DNA from: Sphingobacterium sp. UBA4616
GTDB lineage: Bacteria > Bacteroidota > Bacteroidia > Sphingobacteriales > Sphingobacteriaceae
Length of the DNA: 63,846 bases
Direction: 5' to 3'
Assembly: GCA_002386525.1 (NCBI GenBank)
Contig: DGIS01000025.1
Span: 296,166 to 360,011 of the forward strand
Shown: piece after piece, positions 8,830 to 17,591 of the stretch
Layout: the number at the start of each line of letters is the position of its first letter
Numbering within the stretch: the first letter of the stretch is position 1
Notes under the pieces: generated by a model
What the model was told of the DNA's origin: nothing
Database searches by the model: none
The model's input: the letters and a program-made list of their open reading frames with translations, nothing else
Position numbers and translations under genes: made by a program

Positions 8830-9879
8830 ATGAAGTTATCTCAATTTAAATTCAACTTACCAGAATCATTACTTGCTTCTGAACCTTCTGAAAATCGTGA
8901 CGAATCGCGCTTGATGGTCCTACACAGAGATAGTGGTAAAATTGAACACAAAATTTTCAAAGATGTATTGGATTATTTCGATGACAAAGATGTCATGATT
9001 TTAAACAATACTAAAGTTTTTCCAGCGCGTCTTTATGGGAATAAAGAGAAAACTGGAGCTACGATTGAAGTTTTCTTGCTGCGTGAATTGAACAATGAGC
9101 TTCGCCTTTGGGATGTATTGGTCGATCCTGCACGCAAAATACGTGTTGGCAATAAATTATATTTCGGCGATGAAGACTTATTGGTTGCTGAAGTAGTGGA
9201 TAATACAACTTCTCGGGGCCGTACGATCCGGTTTTTATTTGATGGTACCGATGAAGAGTTCCGCCGTAATATCGAGATCTTAGGTGAAACACCACTACCT
9301 AAATACATCAAGCGTAAAGCTACACCAGAAGACAAATTCCGCTACCAAACTATTTATGCAAAAAATGAAGGGGCTGTTGCCGCTCCTACAGCGGGACTTC
9401 ATTTCTCTAGAGAATTGATGAAACGCTTAGAATTGAAAGGCGTTGATTTTGCAGAGGTTACTCTTCACGTTGGTCTTGGAACTTTTCGTACTGTTGAAGT
9501 GGAAGATTTAACTAAACATAAAATGGATTCTGAACAGTTTATCATAACTGACGAAGCTGCAAAAGTTGTCAATAAAGCTATCGACAACAAACGTCGCGTA
9601 TGTGCTGTAGGAACGACTTCTATGCGGGCAATAGAATCTTCTGTGTCTGCTGACCATCATTTAAAGGCGGCATCGGATTGGACAAGTAAGTTTATTTATC
9701 CGCCTTACGATTTCAGTATTGCAAATTCCATGATCACAAATTTCCATACACCGGAATCCACTTTGCTTGTGATGATTGCCGCGTTTGCAGGTTATGAAAA
9801 TGTAATGAATGCATATGAAGTTGCTGTGAAGGAAAAATATAGATTCTATAGCTATGGCGATGCGATGTTAATCGTTTAA
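8830..9879 (+). CDS. queA: S-adenosylmethionine:tRNA ribosyltransferase-isomerase (QueA)
   Basis: QueA transfers and isomerises the ribosyl group of SAM onto 7-aminomethyl-7-deazaguanine in tRNA, giving epoxyqueuosine at the wobble position of His, Asp, Asn and Tyr tRNAs. The 349-residue length is standard. Characteristic blocks include the N-terminal [74 protein letters not shown], and [16 protein letters not shown] near the C-terminus. It is monocistronic, ended by a strong hairpin at 9901, and other queuosine genes are not nearby. Confidence 0.96.
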   Translation: MKLSQFKFNLPESLLASEPSENRDESRLMVLHRDSGKIEHKIFKDVLDYFDDKDVMILNNTKVFPARLYGNKEKTGATIEVFLLRELNNELRLWDVLVDPARKIRVGNKLYFGDEDLLVAEVVDNTTSRGRTIRFLFDGTDEEFRRNIEILGETPLPKYIKRKATPEDKFRYQTIYAKNEGAVAAPTAGLHFSRELMKRLELKGVDFAEVTLHVGLGTFRTVEVEDLTKHKMDSEQFIITDEAAKVVNKAIDNKRRVCAVGTTSMRAIESSVSADHHLKAASDWTSKFIYPPYDFSIANSMITNFHTPESTLLVMIAAFAGYENVMNAYEVAVKEKYRFYSYGDAMLIV

Positions 9880-9900
9880 TCCTATGTTTAATAATAAATA

Positions 9901-9936
9901 AAAAACGTGGATAGTCTCAAGCTATCCACGTTTTTT
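9901..9936 (+). terminator. Intrinsic terminator after queA
   Basis: A 14-bp stem (9901-9914 with 9922-9935; core CGTGGATAG / CTATCCACG) with a 7-base loop runs into a T6 tract, 21 bp after the queA stop and just before ispD. Confidence 0.9.
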
Positions 9937-9958
9937 ATAAATCTTAACTTTCAATAAC

Positions 9959-10642
9959 ATGAACTTTGTCATAATCGTTGCAGCCGGAACAGGAAGCAGA
10001 ATGAATAGCGACCTTCCAAAGCAGTTTCTTTGCTTAAATGAACTGCCCATTGTCATGCATACAATTAATCGATTTTGTCAATGTAAGATTGTATCGGAAG
10101 TAATACTAGTGATCAGTGAGGTAATGGAGGAATTGTGGAATGAACTGTGTTCGGAACATGACTTTACTTTACCTATCCATCTCACTTATGGTGGTCGAAC
10201 CCGATTCGAAAGTGTTAAAAATGGAATTAATTACATTGAGGAAAATTTCAAAATCCGTTCAGAAGATTATATTGCAGTACACGATGGCGCTCGTCCTATT
10301 ATTACTGAAGAGCTAGTGAACAAAGCATTTCAAGGCGCTTATGCCCATCAGGCAATTGTTTTGGGACAAAAGAGTATTGAATCCGTCCGCATGGGAGATG
10401 TTTCCTTTAATTCTGCTTTAGATAGAAACCATACCTGGTTAATACAAACTCCGCAGGTATTTCATGGAGAGTTGCTACTAAAATCATATCAGCAAGTGGA
10501 AGACCCCCTTTTTACGGATGATGCGTCTGTGGTAGAGAAGATGGGCAACAGTATCGCTATTATTGAAGGTGATGCTAAAAATATAAAGATCACCTACCCT
10601 CAAGATCTACAAATTGCCCAGCTTTATTTAAATTTGATTTGA
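9959..10642 (+). CDS. ispD: 2-C-methyl-D-erythritol 4-phosphate cytidylyltransferase (IspD)
   Basis: IspD is the third step of the non-mevalonate isoprenoid pathway (MEP + CTP gives CDP-ME + PPi). The 227-residue length is standard. Motifs: the nucleotide-binding IIVAAGTGSRMNSDLPKQF at the N-terminus, the VHDGARPIIT block around residue 105, LIQTPQVFH near 162, and DDASVVEKMG with a C-terminal KITYPQDLQIAQ. The ATG lies 23 bp after the queA terminator. A TAACTTTC element at 9945-9952 resembles a -7 box and would give it its own promoter. Confidence 0.95.
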   Translation: MNFVIIVAAGTGSRMNSDLPKQFLCLNELPIVMHTINRFCQCKIVSEVILVISEVMEELWNELCSEHDFTLPIHLTYGGRTRFESVKNGINYIEENFKIRSEDYIAVHDGARPIITEELVNKAFQGAYAHQAIVLGQKSIESVRMGDVSFNSALDRNHTWLIQTPQVFHGELLLKSYQQVEDPLFTDDASVVEKMGNSIAIIEGDAKNIKITYPQDLQIAQLYLNLI

Positions 10643-10648
10643 AATGTA

Positions 10649-10804
10649 TTACGCGTTACCACGGATGACACGCAATAATACCACAATAATTGCAATCACC
10701 AAAAGGACGTGAATAATGTTATTGCCAGCTGCATAACCTCCAAAAAAACTTATCGCCCAAATGATGACCAAAATAACAGCGATGATATACAGTAAATTTC
10801 CCAT
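10649..10804 (-). CDS. Small hydrophobic protein, Lmo0937-type (51 aa)
   Basis: A 51-codon frame from ATG 10804 to TAA 10649 encodes MGNLLYIIAVILVIIWAISF, then FGGYAAGNNIIH and a second hydrophobic helix ending LLRVIRGNA. This two-helix layout with the G-N-L-L-Y start matches the Lmo0937 family of tiny membrane proteins, often linked to stress conditions. Function is unknown. It lies convergent to ispD, whose stop is 6 bp away. Confidence 0.8.
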   Translation of the reverse strand: MGNLLYIIAVILVIIWAISFFGGYAAGNNIIHVLLVIAIIVVLLRVIRGNA

Positions 10805-10884
10805 TTTCTTTTAATAATTTAATACCTAAATCTATTTTATAGGTATAACAAAGAAAATGGAAATATAGTTTTATAATAAATAGA

Positions 10885-11652
10885 TTAGCTGATCTCCAGC
10901 TGTAACCTATCGTAGGCTAGCAACATATTTTTCGGCAATTCTTTTGAAACAATTTCATGCAATCCCATTCGGTGCCCTATATGTGTAAAATAAGTTTTAT
11001 CTGCCTGAATATCATAGGCAAATTCAATCGCTTCGTCCAATGTTAAATGGGAAATATGAGATTCTTTCTGAAGTGCATTTACAACAAGTACCTTAACACC
11101 TTTCAATAGCTGCCGCGATTCTTCACTGATAAATTTTGCATCAGTGATATATGCAAACTCTCCGATCCTGAAGCCCAAGACTGGCATTTTATAATGAAGC
11201 ACCTCGATAGGCATAATTTCCGTACCGAACAAAGGCAAAGATACACCAGCCCTTATCTCCTCCAAATCCAATCTCGGCGCTCCTGGGTATTTTGTTTCAG
11301 TAAACGCATAATAAAATTCGCGCCTTAGCGCTTCGTGTAGATCAGCTGTACCGTAAATGGAAATAGAACTATGCTGCTGATAATTAAACGCTCTTACATC
11401 ATCCAAACCAGCAATATGGTCTTTATGCGAGTGTGTCATTAACACAGCATCCAAGTGCATAACTTTCTCACGCAACATCTGATACCTAAAATCCGGACCA
11501 GTATCGACCACTACTGTATGTTGATTATATTCAATAAGGATAGAAGAACGTAATCTTTTATCACGCTGATCTTCAGATTGGCAGACCTGACATTGGCACG
11601 CTATGACAGGTACCCCCTGGGATGTTCCGGTTCCTAAAAATGTAACTCTCAA
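10885..11652 (-). CDS. MBL-fold metallo-hydrolase, PhnP-like
   Basis: The 255-residue protein has the beta-lactamase-fold metal motif H74-S-H76-K-D78-H79, a VVVDTGPDFRYQML segment, and C-terminal THIGHRMG. Cys19, Cys21 and Cys24 (ACQCQVC) resemble the structural zinc cluster of PhnP phosphodiesterases, suggesting a cyclic nucleotide or sugar phosphate phosphodiesterase; the substrate is unknown. The start is TTG at 11652, overlapping the upstream gene's TGA as TTGA. The family's usual opening (M-[RK]-[VI]-TFLGTGTSQGVPVI) begins exactly there, so the TTG start is convincing. It is the last gene of the minus-strand set that starts near 16746. Confidence 0.87.
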   Translation of the reverse strand: MRVTFLGTGTSQGVPVIACQCQVCQSEDQRDKRLRSSILIEYNQHTVVVDTGPDFRYQMLREKVMHLDAVLMTHSHKDHIAGLDDVRAFNYQQHSSISIYGTADLHEALRREFYYAFTETKYPGAPRLDLEEIRAGVSLPLFGTEIMPIEVLHYKMPVLGFRIGEFAYITDAKFISEESRQLLKGVKVLVVNALQKESHISHLTLDEAIEFAYDIQADKTYFTHIGHRMGLHEIVSKELPKNMLLAYDRLQLEIS

Positions 11653-11921
11653 GCTATAATTTTTGATTTCAATACCTCTTCATAAATTGGAAGAAGCTTC
11701 TCAGAAATGGCTTCCGAATCAATTTCAATATCCAATAATATGTTCCACAATGACTGGATTTTTATTTCAAGATTCGAAAACTTATTGACTACTACAACTT
11801 TTGTCGTCTGCAACATACAAGCACCTGTACGGAATGACCCTTTTTCATACCTAACTTTATACCCCTGTTCCTTAAAAAATTCTTCTAGCTTAGTTAAGCT
11901 GCTTTGTGTAAACGGCAACAA
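11649..11921 (-). CDS. Conserved-looking 90-residue protein of unknown function
   Basis: The frame is a 90-residue soluble protein beginning MLPFTQSSLTKLEEFFKEQG and containing the strand-like segments VRYEKGSFRTGACML, KVVVVNKFSN and a C-terminal helix. It has no signal peptide or membrane segment, and I do not recognise a family. Its TGA overlaps the TTG start of the PhnP-like gene (TTGA), so the two are translationally coupled, which argues that it is a real gene and perhaps functionally linked to the hydrolase. Confidence 0.7.
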   Translation of the reverse strand: MLPFTQSSLTKLEEFFKEQGYKVRYEKGSFRTGACMLQTTKVVVVNKFSNLEIKIQSLWNILLDIEIDSEAISEKLLPIYEEVLKSKIIA

Positions 11922-12007
11922 AATCTCTCCTTCTTTTAAAATTCTACCTCAGTATTCCAAACTTAGATAAATTTGATTTTATATACAAATAAAATAACCC
12001 TTAGCGA

Positions 12008-13135
12008 TCAATGCGCCAATTTAAGAAGTTCATTACCGAATGTTTCCCAGCTATATTTTCTTTTTTCGTCTATGATATTTGTTCTAAATTGTTCTTCTTT
12101 GTTGTAATGGTAAAAAGAAAAAATGCGTTCTGCGATTTCCTCTGCTTTGGGCTCGACAACATAACCAACATAACTATCTCGAACCAATTCGGGCAACCCA
12201 CCGACATTACTTACAATCATTGGAAGATCGAAATGATAAGCAACTTGGGTGATTCCACTTTGCGTAGCGCTACGATAAGGTAACACGACACAATCCGCGG
12301 CTGAAAAATAACGCCCTACCTCCTGATTTGGAATAAAATCGGTATGCATAAAAATAAACTCTTCGAGTTTATACTTCTTTATAAGATCCAAGTATAACGC
12401 AGGGTCATCATAAAATTCCCCAGCAAGCAATAATTTAACCCCCATCTCACGTAGCCTGGTATCGTTTAAAGCTTGCAACAAGATATCTAAGCCTTTGTAT
12501 TGACGAATAAATCCAAAGAACAAGATCACTTTACCCTCTTGATCAATGTTAAGTAGTCTACGAGCTTCCTTTTTACTTTGATGAGTGCCATAGTTATCGT
12601 AAAGGGGATGAGGGGTATACACTGCTGGCATTTTCGGGCTTAGCAATTTGAGGTCCAACAGAACGCTTTTACTCATGGTGAGACAAGCATCAACAGATTT
12701 CAAAAAGTACCGGATCAATAGCTTATCCCCTGGTCGCTGTTCATGGGGAATTATATTATCAGCGATACATACTATTTTAGTATGCCTATTCTTCCGAACC
12801 TGTCGCTGGATTGTACCCAAACACGGCCCGAAAAAGGGCATCCAAAATCGTACGATAAGAAGATCATATTTGGCATTTCTAAGTTCCTTGCCCACACTAA
12901 TCCAATTAAATGGATTGATAGAATTTACTTTTGTTTTGATATTGAGTCCCTCTGGTGCAGGCTCATCCGAGTATTGTGACTTTCCAGGAAAAAGAAAATT
13001 TGGGTACTGCAGACTGAAGGAGTAGATATCCACTTCATGGCCCAACTGCTGAAATTGGGATGCTAACCGTTCATTAAAAGATGCTATCCCTCCACCCCTT
13101 AATGGGTAAGCAGATCCTAAAATCACAATGCGCAT
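12008..13135 (-). CDS. GT4-family glycosyltransferase
   Basis: The 375-residue protein has the GT-B layout. The N-terminal domain opens RIVILGSAYPLRGGGIASFNERLA, with the Gly-rich acceptor-side loop. The C-terminal donor domain contains ILFFGFIRQYKGLDILLQAL, LLLAGEFYD and the E-x7-E-like region FSAADCVVLPYRSATQSGITQVAYHF..VSNVGGLPELV. Such enzymes retain anomeric configuration and add a sugar from a nucleotide sugar to an envelope glycan; donor and acceptor are unknown. It starts 6 bp after the GT2 gene, so the two are co-transcribed. Confidence 0.9.
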   Translation of the reverse strand: MRIVILGSAYPLRGGGIASFNERLASQFQQLGHEVDIYSFSLQYPNFLFPGKSQYSDEPAPEGLNIKTKVNSINPFNWISVGKELRNAKYDLLIVRFWMPFFGPCLGTIQRQVRKNRHTKIVCIADNIIPHEQRPGDKLLIRYFLKSVDACLTMSKSVLLDLKLLSPKMPAVYTPHPLYDNYGTHQSKKEARRLLNIDQEGKVILFFGFIRQYKGLDILLQALNDTRLREMGVKLLLAGEFYDDPALYLDLIKKYKLEEFIFMHTDFIPNQEVGRYFSAADCVVLPYRSATQSGITQVAYHFDLPMIVSNVGGLPELVRDSYVGYVVEPKAEEIAERIFSFYHYNKEEQFRTNIIDEKRKYSWETFGNELLKLAH

Positions 13136-13141
13136 AACGAC

Positions 13142-14107
13142 TTAAATGACTTTCTCAATTTGATAATCATTCCGATCGGAGCTGCTTCTAGAGACTAATT
13201 CTGCCAAGAAACCTGTCAGAAATAATTGCGTGCCCAAAATAATAGCGGTTAGCGCAAAGAAAAACAATGGTTGATCTGTTATATCTCTAAAAGGTGTTCC
13301 GCTGGCAATACTTATCAATTTATGGCAAATTAGATAAATAGATATAAATAAACCTGCCAGAAAACTAATAACGCCCATAACCCCAAAAAAATGCATCGGC
13401 CTCTTCGAAAACTTACCAACGAAAAATATGGACAATAAATCGAGGAAACCTTTCACAAAGCGGCCAGGACCGAATTTGGTTGTACCGTACTTACGTGGAT
13501 AATGCTGTACGATCTGTTCTTGTATATTTGTAAATCCGGCCCATTTTGCAATTACAGGTATATAACGATGCATTTCACCATACACTTCGATATTTTTAAC
13601 AACTTCCTTTTTGTAGGCTTTTAGACCACAGTTAAAATCATGCAGGTTGTGTATTCCAGACATCGACCTTGTCACCCCATTAAACAATTTGGTAGGTAGT
13701 GTTTTGGTTAATGGATCATATCGTTTTTGTTTCCATCCCGATACTAGGTCAGCCCCCTTATTTATGATTCGGTCGTACAATTCAGGAATCTCATCGGGAC
13801 TATCCTGGAGATCCGCATCCATTGTAATAACGACATCACCTTGTGCAGCAGCAAAACCCACATTTAATGCTGCAGATTTTCCATAGTTACGTCGGAATTT
13901 GATAGCAGAAATATTCGTGTTGTTTAACTTTAACTCTTCGATAACCTTCCAGGAATGATCTTTACTTCCATCGTCAACTAAAATAATTTCGTATGAAAAA
14001 TGATTGGCCGCCATAACACGGTCGATCCAAGCTGTCAATTCGGGTAAGGATTCTTCTTCATTAAACAAAGGAACAACAACAGAAATATCCATGTGAATGT
14101 TAATCAT
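13142..14107 (-). CDS. GT2-family polyprenyl-phosphate glycosyltransferase (GtrB/DPM1-like)
   Basis: The 321-residue protein has a cytoplasmic GT-A domain opening ISVVVPLFNEEESLPEL, with the metal-binding DAD in TMDADLQDSPDEIPEL and GHNLHDFNCGLKAYKKEV-type acceptor region residues, followed by two C-terminal membrane segments (FFGVMGVISFLAGLFISIYL and FFALTAIILGTQLFLTGF). This is the layout of GtrB, ArnC and dolichol-phosphate mannose synthases, which load a sugar on undecaprenyl phosphate. The start is 14107 or the internal ATG at 14092. With the GT4 gene it suggests envelope glycan modification. Confidence 0.88.
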   Translation of the reverse strand: MINIHMDISVVVPLFNEEESLPELTAWIDRVMAANHFSYEIILVDDGSKDHSWKVIEELKLNNTNISAIKFRRNYGKSAALNVGFAAAQGDVVITMDADLQDSPDEIPELYDRIINKGADLVSGWKQKRYDPLTKTLPTKLFNGVTRSMSGIHNLHDFNCGLKAYKKEVVKNIEVYGEMHRYIPVIAKWAGFTNIQEQIVQHYPRKYGTTKFGPGRFVKGFLDLLSIFFVGKFSKRPMHFFGVMGVISFLAGLFISIYLICHKLISIASGTPFRDITDQPLFFFALTAIILGTQLFLTGFLAELVSRSSSDRNDYQIEKVI

Positions 14108-14190
14108 GCTAAAAGTATAGTGTTATAATACCAACAAAGGTATTACTTTTTCAGCAATACCTTGTAGGAACAGTTTTATTTTGTTAGGCA

Positions 14191-14793
14191 CTAAATGGCG
14201 TCTTGTCTAATCGCTAATTTTTCTCGCTTTGTCAAAGCTGATAGTAACAATGCAAAAACAAATTGAAACATCAAGGTGATCGCCAACCCCTTCAACACTT
14301 GTCCTAAGGTAATTTTGCCGATAGAATCAACTTGTTTTTCAAGCTCCGCTATTTTTGAATCTATAACTTCGTCAGGAACATTATTCTTTTCCATATACTC
14401 AATGGTTACGTTAATGGTATGAGTCACAACCTTTTCTTGTAACGTTGGATTAACGAAGTTAACATAGAGCTGTGTACCGATCGTGGAAATAATAGTAGAA
14501 ATAGCAAGCATCATAAAGATCGATTTTAATGCTATTGAAAAATTCCAGTAGCCACCATTTGTTTTCCGAAGAGCGAAAGCGAACAAGGCAGCGATGATAA
14601 CAAAAACCGCTGTATTAACGATAAATGACATCGACATTACCCCCCAGAAGGAATTTAAGTCTTTGACAACAAACAGGACAATTAATCCTAGGATAAAAGA
14701 AATTATTCCCAATATGACACCATAGATAATACTTTTCTTTTTGTCGATTACCGCATCAAATCCTACATTACTTGGGTTGATTAAATCTGCCAT
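14191..14793 (-). CDS. DUF4199-family membrane protein
   Basis: The 200-residue protein has four hydrophobic segments: SIIYGVILGIISFILGLIVL, VMSMSFIVNTAVFVIIAALF, SIFMMLAISTIISTIGTQLY and a C-terminal LAITLMFQFVFALLLSAL. A soluble, charged helical loop lies between the third and fourth (TLQEKVVTHTINVTIEYMEK..). This is the DUF4199 pattern, common in Bacteroidota next to glycosyltransferase genes. Its function is unknown. It begins 4 bp after the acidic-protein gene and is part of the same operon. Confidence 0.82.
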   Translation of the reverse strand: MADLINPSNVGFDAVIDKKKSIIYGVILGIISFILGLIVLFVVKDLNSFWGVMSMSFIVNTAVFVIIAALFAFALRKTNGGYWNFSIALKSIFMMLAISTIISTIGTQLYVNFVNPTLQEKVVTHTINVTIEYMEKNNVPDEVIDSKIAELEKQVDSIGKITLGQVLKGLAITLMFQFVFALLLSALTKREKLAIRQDAI

Positions 14794-14797
14794 AAAA

Positions 14798-15472
14798 TTA
14801 TTTATTATAGTAAGTACTCATTATTTGGTAAAGGGCAATATCAAAAGCCTTATTGGAAGACGCTTCAGCATATTCCTCAAATTGCTTTTCAGAGGGCTTG
14901 AATTCACTAAAGAAGCTCATAATAGGATAGAAAAGTTCATATACCTCGCTTTTCGGATTTATTCCTTTACCGACTTTCGCGATTTCAGCATATGGACTAT
15001 CTACCACAATTTGGTTAGCAATGATATCTTCATAAATTTCATGCTCGTCTTGAAATTCGTCTTCATCAACCAGTAAAAACTCTTTTAAGAAGTCATCCAA
15101 TTCAGGTTCAATCTCATCGTCTTTACATTCCCCTAAATAAAGAAAAATATTCAATAATTCAGTCCCACGATCTATGGTTTCATCTTCGATTGCTTCCCAT
15201 TCTTCTGAATCCAAATAATCATCTTCCAGCTTCAATACGTCGTTGGAGAAAAAATTCATCAATAAAAGATCAACATATACTTCGCGAAGTTCGTCAAACA
15301 AAGGATAGTCATCGAAAGACTGGTCCAACAGTTCTAACTTTTCCAAATAGCTTACTTCCGTGTTGAATACGCGAATAATCTTTTCAAGGAATTCCGGGGC
15401 TGTCGAAATTCCATCAACCTTTCCATAATTTAATATACCTGCCTCAACGGCTGCTTTAATATTTGCTTCCAT
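14798..15472 (-). CDS. Highly acidic cytoplasmic protein of unknown function
   Basis: The 224-residue protein is very rich in Asp and Glu (for example DDEIEPELDDFLKEFLLVDE and DEDEFQDEHEIYEDI), with predicted helices and no signal peptide or membrane segment. I do not recognise a characterised family. It starts 5 bp after the dihydroorotase-like gene stop and ends 4 bp before DUF4199, so it is certainly translated as part of that operon. Its charge would suit a protein-interaction role, but that is a guess. Confidence 0.75.
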   Translation of the reverse strand: MEANIKAAVEAGILNYGKVDGISTAPEFLEKIIRVFNTEVSYLEKLELLDQSFDDYPLFDELREVYVDLLLMNFFSNDVLKLEDDYLDSEEWEAIEDETIDRGTELLNIFLYLGECKDDEIEPELDDFLKEFLLVDEDEFQDEHEIYEDIIANQIVVDSPYAEIAKVGKGINPKSEVYELFYPIMSFFSEFKPSEKQFEEYAEASSNKAFDIALYQIMSTYYNK

Positions 15473-15477
15473 GGTTT

Positions 15478-16746
15478 TTAATCGTTTTTAATAATTTGAC
15501 TATTATTGATGACCAATTCGACAGCACCGTTTAAGGTCTTTCCGAATAGAGGTGAATTTTTTGATTTGGATTTATTGGTTTTCTCATCGAAATTCCATGC
15601 TTTCGATGCGTCAAATAAAACAAGATTGGCTGCTGCTCCCTCTTCAATCTGAGGTACTTCAAGTCCTAAAATTTGCCTTGGTCTGACGGACAGACTATTT
15701 ACAATTTGTTCTTCGTTCAATCCGGCACGAATCAACAGCGGCAGCACTGTCTGCAAACCAATAATGCCATTTTTGGCAATATGGAATTCGACATTCTTGA
15801 ATTCTACTTCTTGCGGTGTATGTTGCGAGACAACAGCATCAATAGTTCCATCCTTGATTCCTTTAAGTAATACCTTAAGATCTGCTTTCGTTCTTAATGG
15901 GGGGCTAACCTTGTAATTGCTGTCGAAACCAACGATATCTTCGTCAGTAAACACCAATTGATGTGCGGCAACATCGCATGTGACTTGAAGACCTTTTGCT
16001 TTCGCTTTTTTTATCAGATCAACAGCTTCTGGTGTGCTTATGGAAGCAAAATGAATAGGAGCTCCTGTATATTCTGCTAGATAGAGATCGCGAGAAACCA
16101 TTAATGATTCGGCAAGGTTTGGAATACCCTTCATACCTAAATAAGTACTCATAGCGCCTTCATTCATCTTGTTTCCTCCTGCCATCGACTCATCTTCCGC
16201 ATTCGAAAAAATTAATCCATTAAACCCCTTAGCATACAACAATGCTCTGCTCATTAGTCCCGCTTGTTGAACACTCCGGTTTCCATCACTAAAAGCAACA
16301 GCCCCGGTTTGCTTCATATCAAATAATTCGGCCAGTTCTTTGCCTTCTCTCTTTTTGCTGATCGCACCAATTGGATGTACATCCACAATATTTCCTTTCG
16401 CAGTATTGACAATTAGAGCGACCTCTGAACGGCTTTGAATAGTTGGCTCAGTATTAGGCATCACGGCTACTCCAGTGAAGCCACCTGCAGCAGCTGCTGC
16501 TGTTCCGCTTAAGATATCTTCTTTGGTTTCTAGCCCAGGCTCTCCAAAATTGGCATGTAAGTCAAAAAAACCAGGCGCTAATATTTTTCCGGAGCCATCA
16601 ATGGTCTCACTATCTTTATCCGCTAATTTGACAGATTTTCCAATCTGTGCAATCTTTCCATCTTCAATAAATACATCCACTTGCTGCTGATGAAATTTAT
16701 TCCCAGGTAAAATTACTTTAACAGAAGTAATCAATAAGCTTTTCAT
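15478..16746 (-). CDS. Dihydroorotase homologue lacking most metal ligands (pseudo-enzyme)
   Basis: The 422-residue protein has the length and fold markers of type I dihydroorotase: GKILAPGFFDLHANFGEPG at 54-72, an Ala-rich AAAAAGGFTGVAVMPNTEP at 84-101, and SPPLRTKADL. However, compared with active enzymes the zinc site is gone. The HxH pair is H64-A-N66, the HxED region is N182-A-E-D, the later His is S235 in HFASIS, and the catalytic Asp in TDHAPH is Q308 in SQHTPQ. Only H64 and D154 (FSDG) remain. It is therefore unlikely to make dihydroorotate. It may be a non-catalytic partner (as inactive homologues support aspartate carbamoyltransferase elsewhere) or serve another role in its operon with DUF4199 and glycosyltransferases. 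Confidence 0.85.
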   Translation of the reverse strand: MKSLLITSVKVILPGNKFHQQQVDVFIEDGKIAQIGKSVKLADKDSETIDGSGKILAPGFFDLHANFGEPGLETKEDILSGTAAAAAGGFTGVAVMPNTEPTIQSRSEVALIVNTAKGNIVDVHPIGAISKKREGKELAELFDMKQTGAVAFSDGNRSVQQAGLMSRALLYAKGFNGLIFSNAEDESMAGGNKMNEGAMSTYLGMKGIPNLAESLMVSRDLYLAEYTGAPIHFASISTPEAVDLIKKAKAKGLQVTCDVAAHQLVFTDEDIVGFDSNYKVSPPLRTKADLKVLLKGIKDGTIDAVVSQHTPQEVEFKNVEFHIAKNGIIGLQTVLPLLIRAGLNEEQIVNSLSVRPRQILGLEVPQIEEGAAANLVLFDASKAWNFDEKTNKSKSKNSPLFGKTLNGAVELVINNSQIIKND

Positions 16747-16901
16747 ATATGATTGTGATTGAAATTAAAAGGATACAAAGTTTTAATCGAAGCACGTAGC
16801 TTGTGCATTGTGAACAGATAGAATGGCGCTTTATCACTATAAATCATATAGCTATAAATAACTTTTTCGCTTGATGCTTGTGATTGCTTCATTTCGAGAA
16901 A

Positions 16902-16909
16902 CAAAGTTA
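16902..16909 (-). promoter_or_regulatory. Possible -7 box for the dihydroorotase-like operon
   Basis: TAACTTTG on the minus strand (CAAAGTTA on plus) matches TAnnTTTG. It would give a leader of about 150 bases in front of the gene at 16746. No matching TTG was found 20 bases upstream. Confidence 0.35.
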
Positions 16910-16961
16910 CAAAATACAAATTTATTAAAGAACATTAAAAATAGATTTCGGCAACGATTAC

Positions 16962-17531
16962 CTAGGAATTTTCCCCCCACTGATAATGCTTAAAGTCAAA
17001 TCCAGCAAGACTCAAAATACGATCAACAACGGTTTCTGCTACCTCTTCAAACGTCTTTGGTAAGCTATAAAATGAAGGTGATGCCGGACAAATGATGCCA
17101 CCTGCCTCTGTCACCAGTTTCATATTCTGAATGTGAATGATACTTAAAGGTGTCTCACGTGTAACCAAAATCAATCGTCGCCGCTCTTTTAAGATGACAT
17201 CAGCAGCGCGTGTTGTCAGATCAGAAGATATGCCATGCGCTATTCGCGACAATGTACCCATCGAACAAGGACAGACAATCATGGTATCATAGCGAGCGGA
17301 GCCCGATGCAAAAGGAGCAAAAAAATCACCTTTATCATAAAATTTGAAAGGTACATCCTGGTAACTTTCATCGCCTAATTCCGCACGCCATACATCCTTC
17401 GCATTATTCGACATGACAATACCAACTTCAGCGATTTGTGTTTTTAACACCAAAAGCTTTTTAAGTAAAACTTTAGCATAAATTGAGCCGCTAGCTCCCG
17501 TAATAGCTATAACTATCTTTCTTTTAGACAT
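16962..17531 (-). CDS. ubiX: UbiX-family flavin prenyltransferase
   Basis: UbiX joins a dimethylallyl group to reduced FMN to make prenylated FMN, the cofactor of UbiD decarboxylases. The protein has about 189 residues from ATG 17531 (MSKRKIVIAITGASGSIYAK); a TTG at 17552 would add seven residues and is less likely. Visible motifs are the FMN-binding TGASGS loop, MIVCPCSMGTLSRIAHGIS, DLTTRAADVILKERR, and LVTRETPLSIIHIQNM. No ubiD lies nearby. A terminator-like hairpin and a candidate small RNA lie directly upstream on the same strand. Confidence 0.93.
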   Translation of the reverse strand: MSKRKIVIAITGASGSIYAKVLLKKLLVLKTQIAEVGIVMSNNAKDVWRAELGDESYQDVPFKFYDKGDFFAPFASGSARYDTMIVCPCSMGTLSRIAHGISSDLTTRAADVILKERRRLILVTRETPLSIIHIQNMKLVTEAGGIICPASPSFYSLPKTFEEVAETVVDRILSLAGFDFKHYQWGENS

Positions 17532-17558
17532 CTCTTTTAAAATATAAAACAAAGCTAT

Positions 17559-17591
17559 AAAAAAAGGGTCGTAGTGAGAAACACCCGACCC
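17559..17591 (-). terminator. Intrinsic terminator just upstream of ubiX
   Basis: On the minus strand GGGTCG (17591-17586) pairs with CGACCC (17571-17566), with an inner GTG/CAC pairing, followed by seven T (17565-17559). It lies 28 bases before the ubiX ATG and ends either an independent small RNA or a regulated ubiX leader. Confidence 0.75.

Noticed and set aside
14131..14152. TAATACC / GGTATTA hairpin with CTTTTT upstream of the GT2 gene as a terminator
   Set aside because: Its T tract is on the plus strand, while the genes here are on the minus strand; no plus-strand gene ends there.
15478..16746. Calling this gene pyrC as a working dihydroorotase
   Set aside because: Four of the six metal/catalytic positions are substituted, so a working-enzyme label would mislead.
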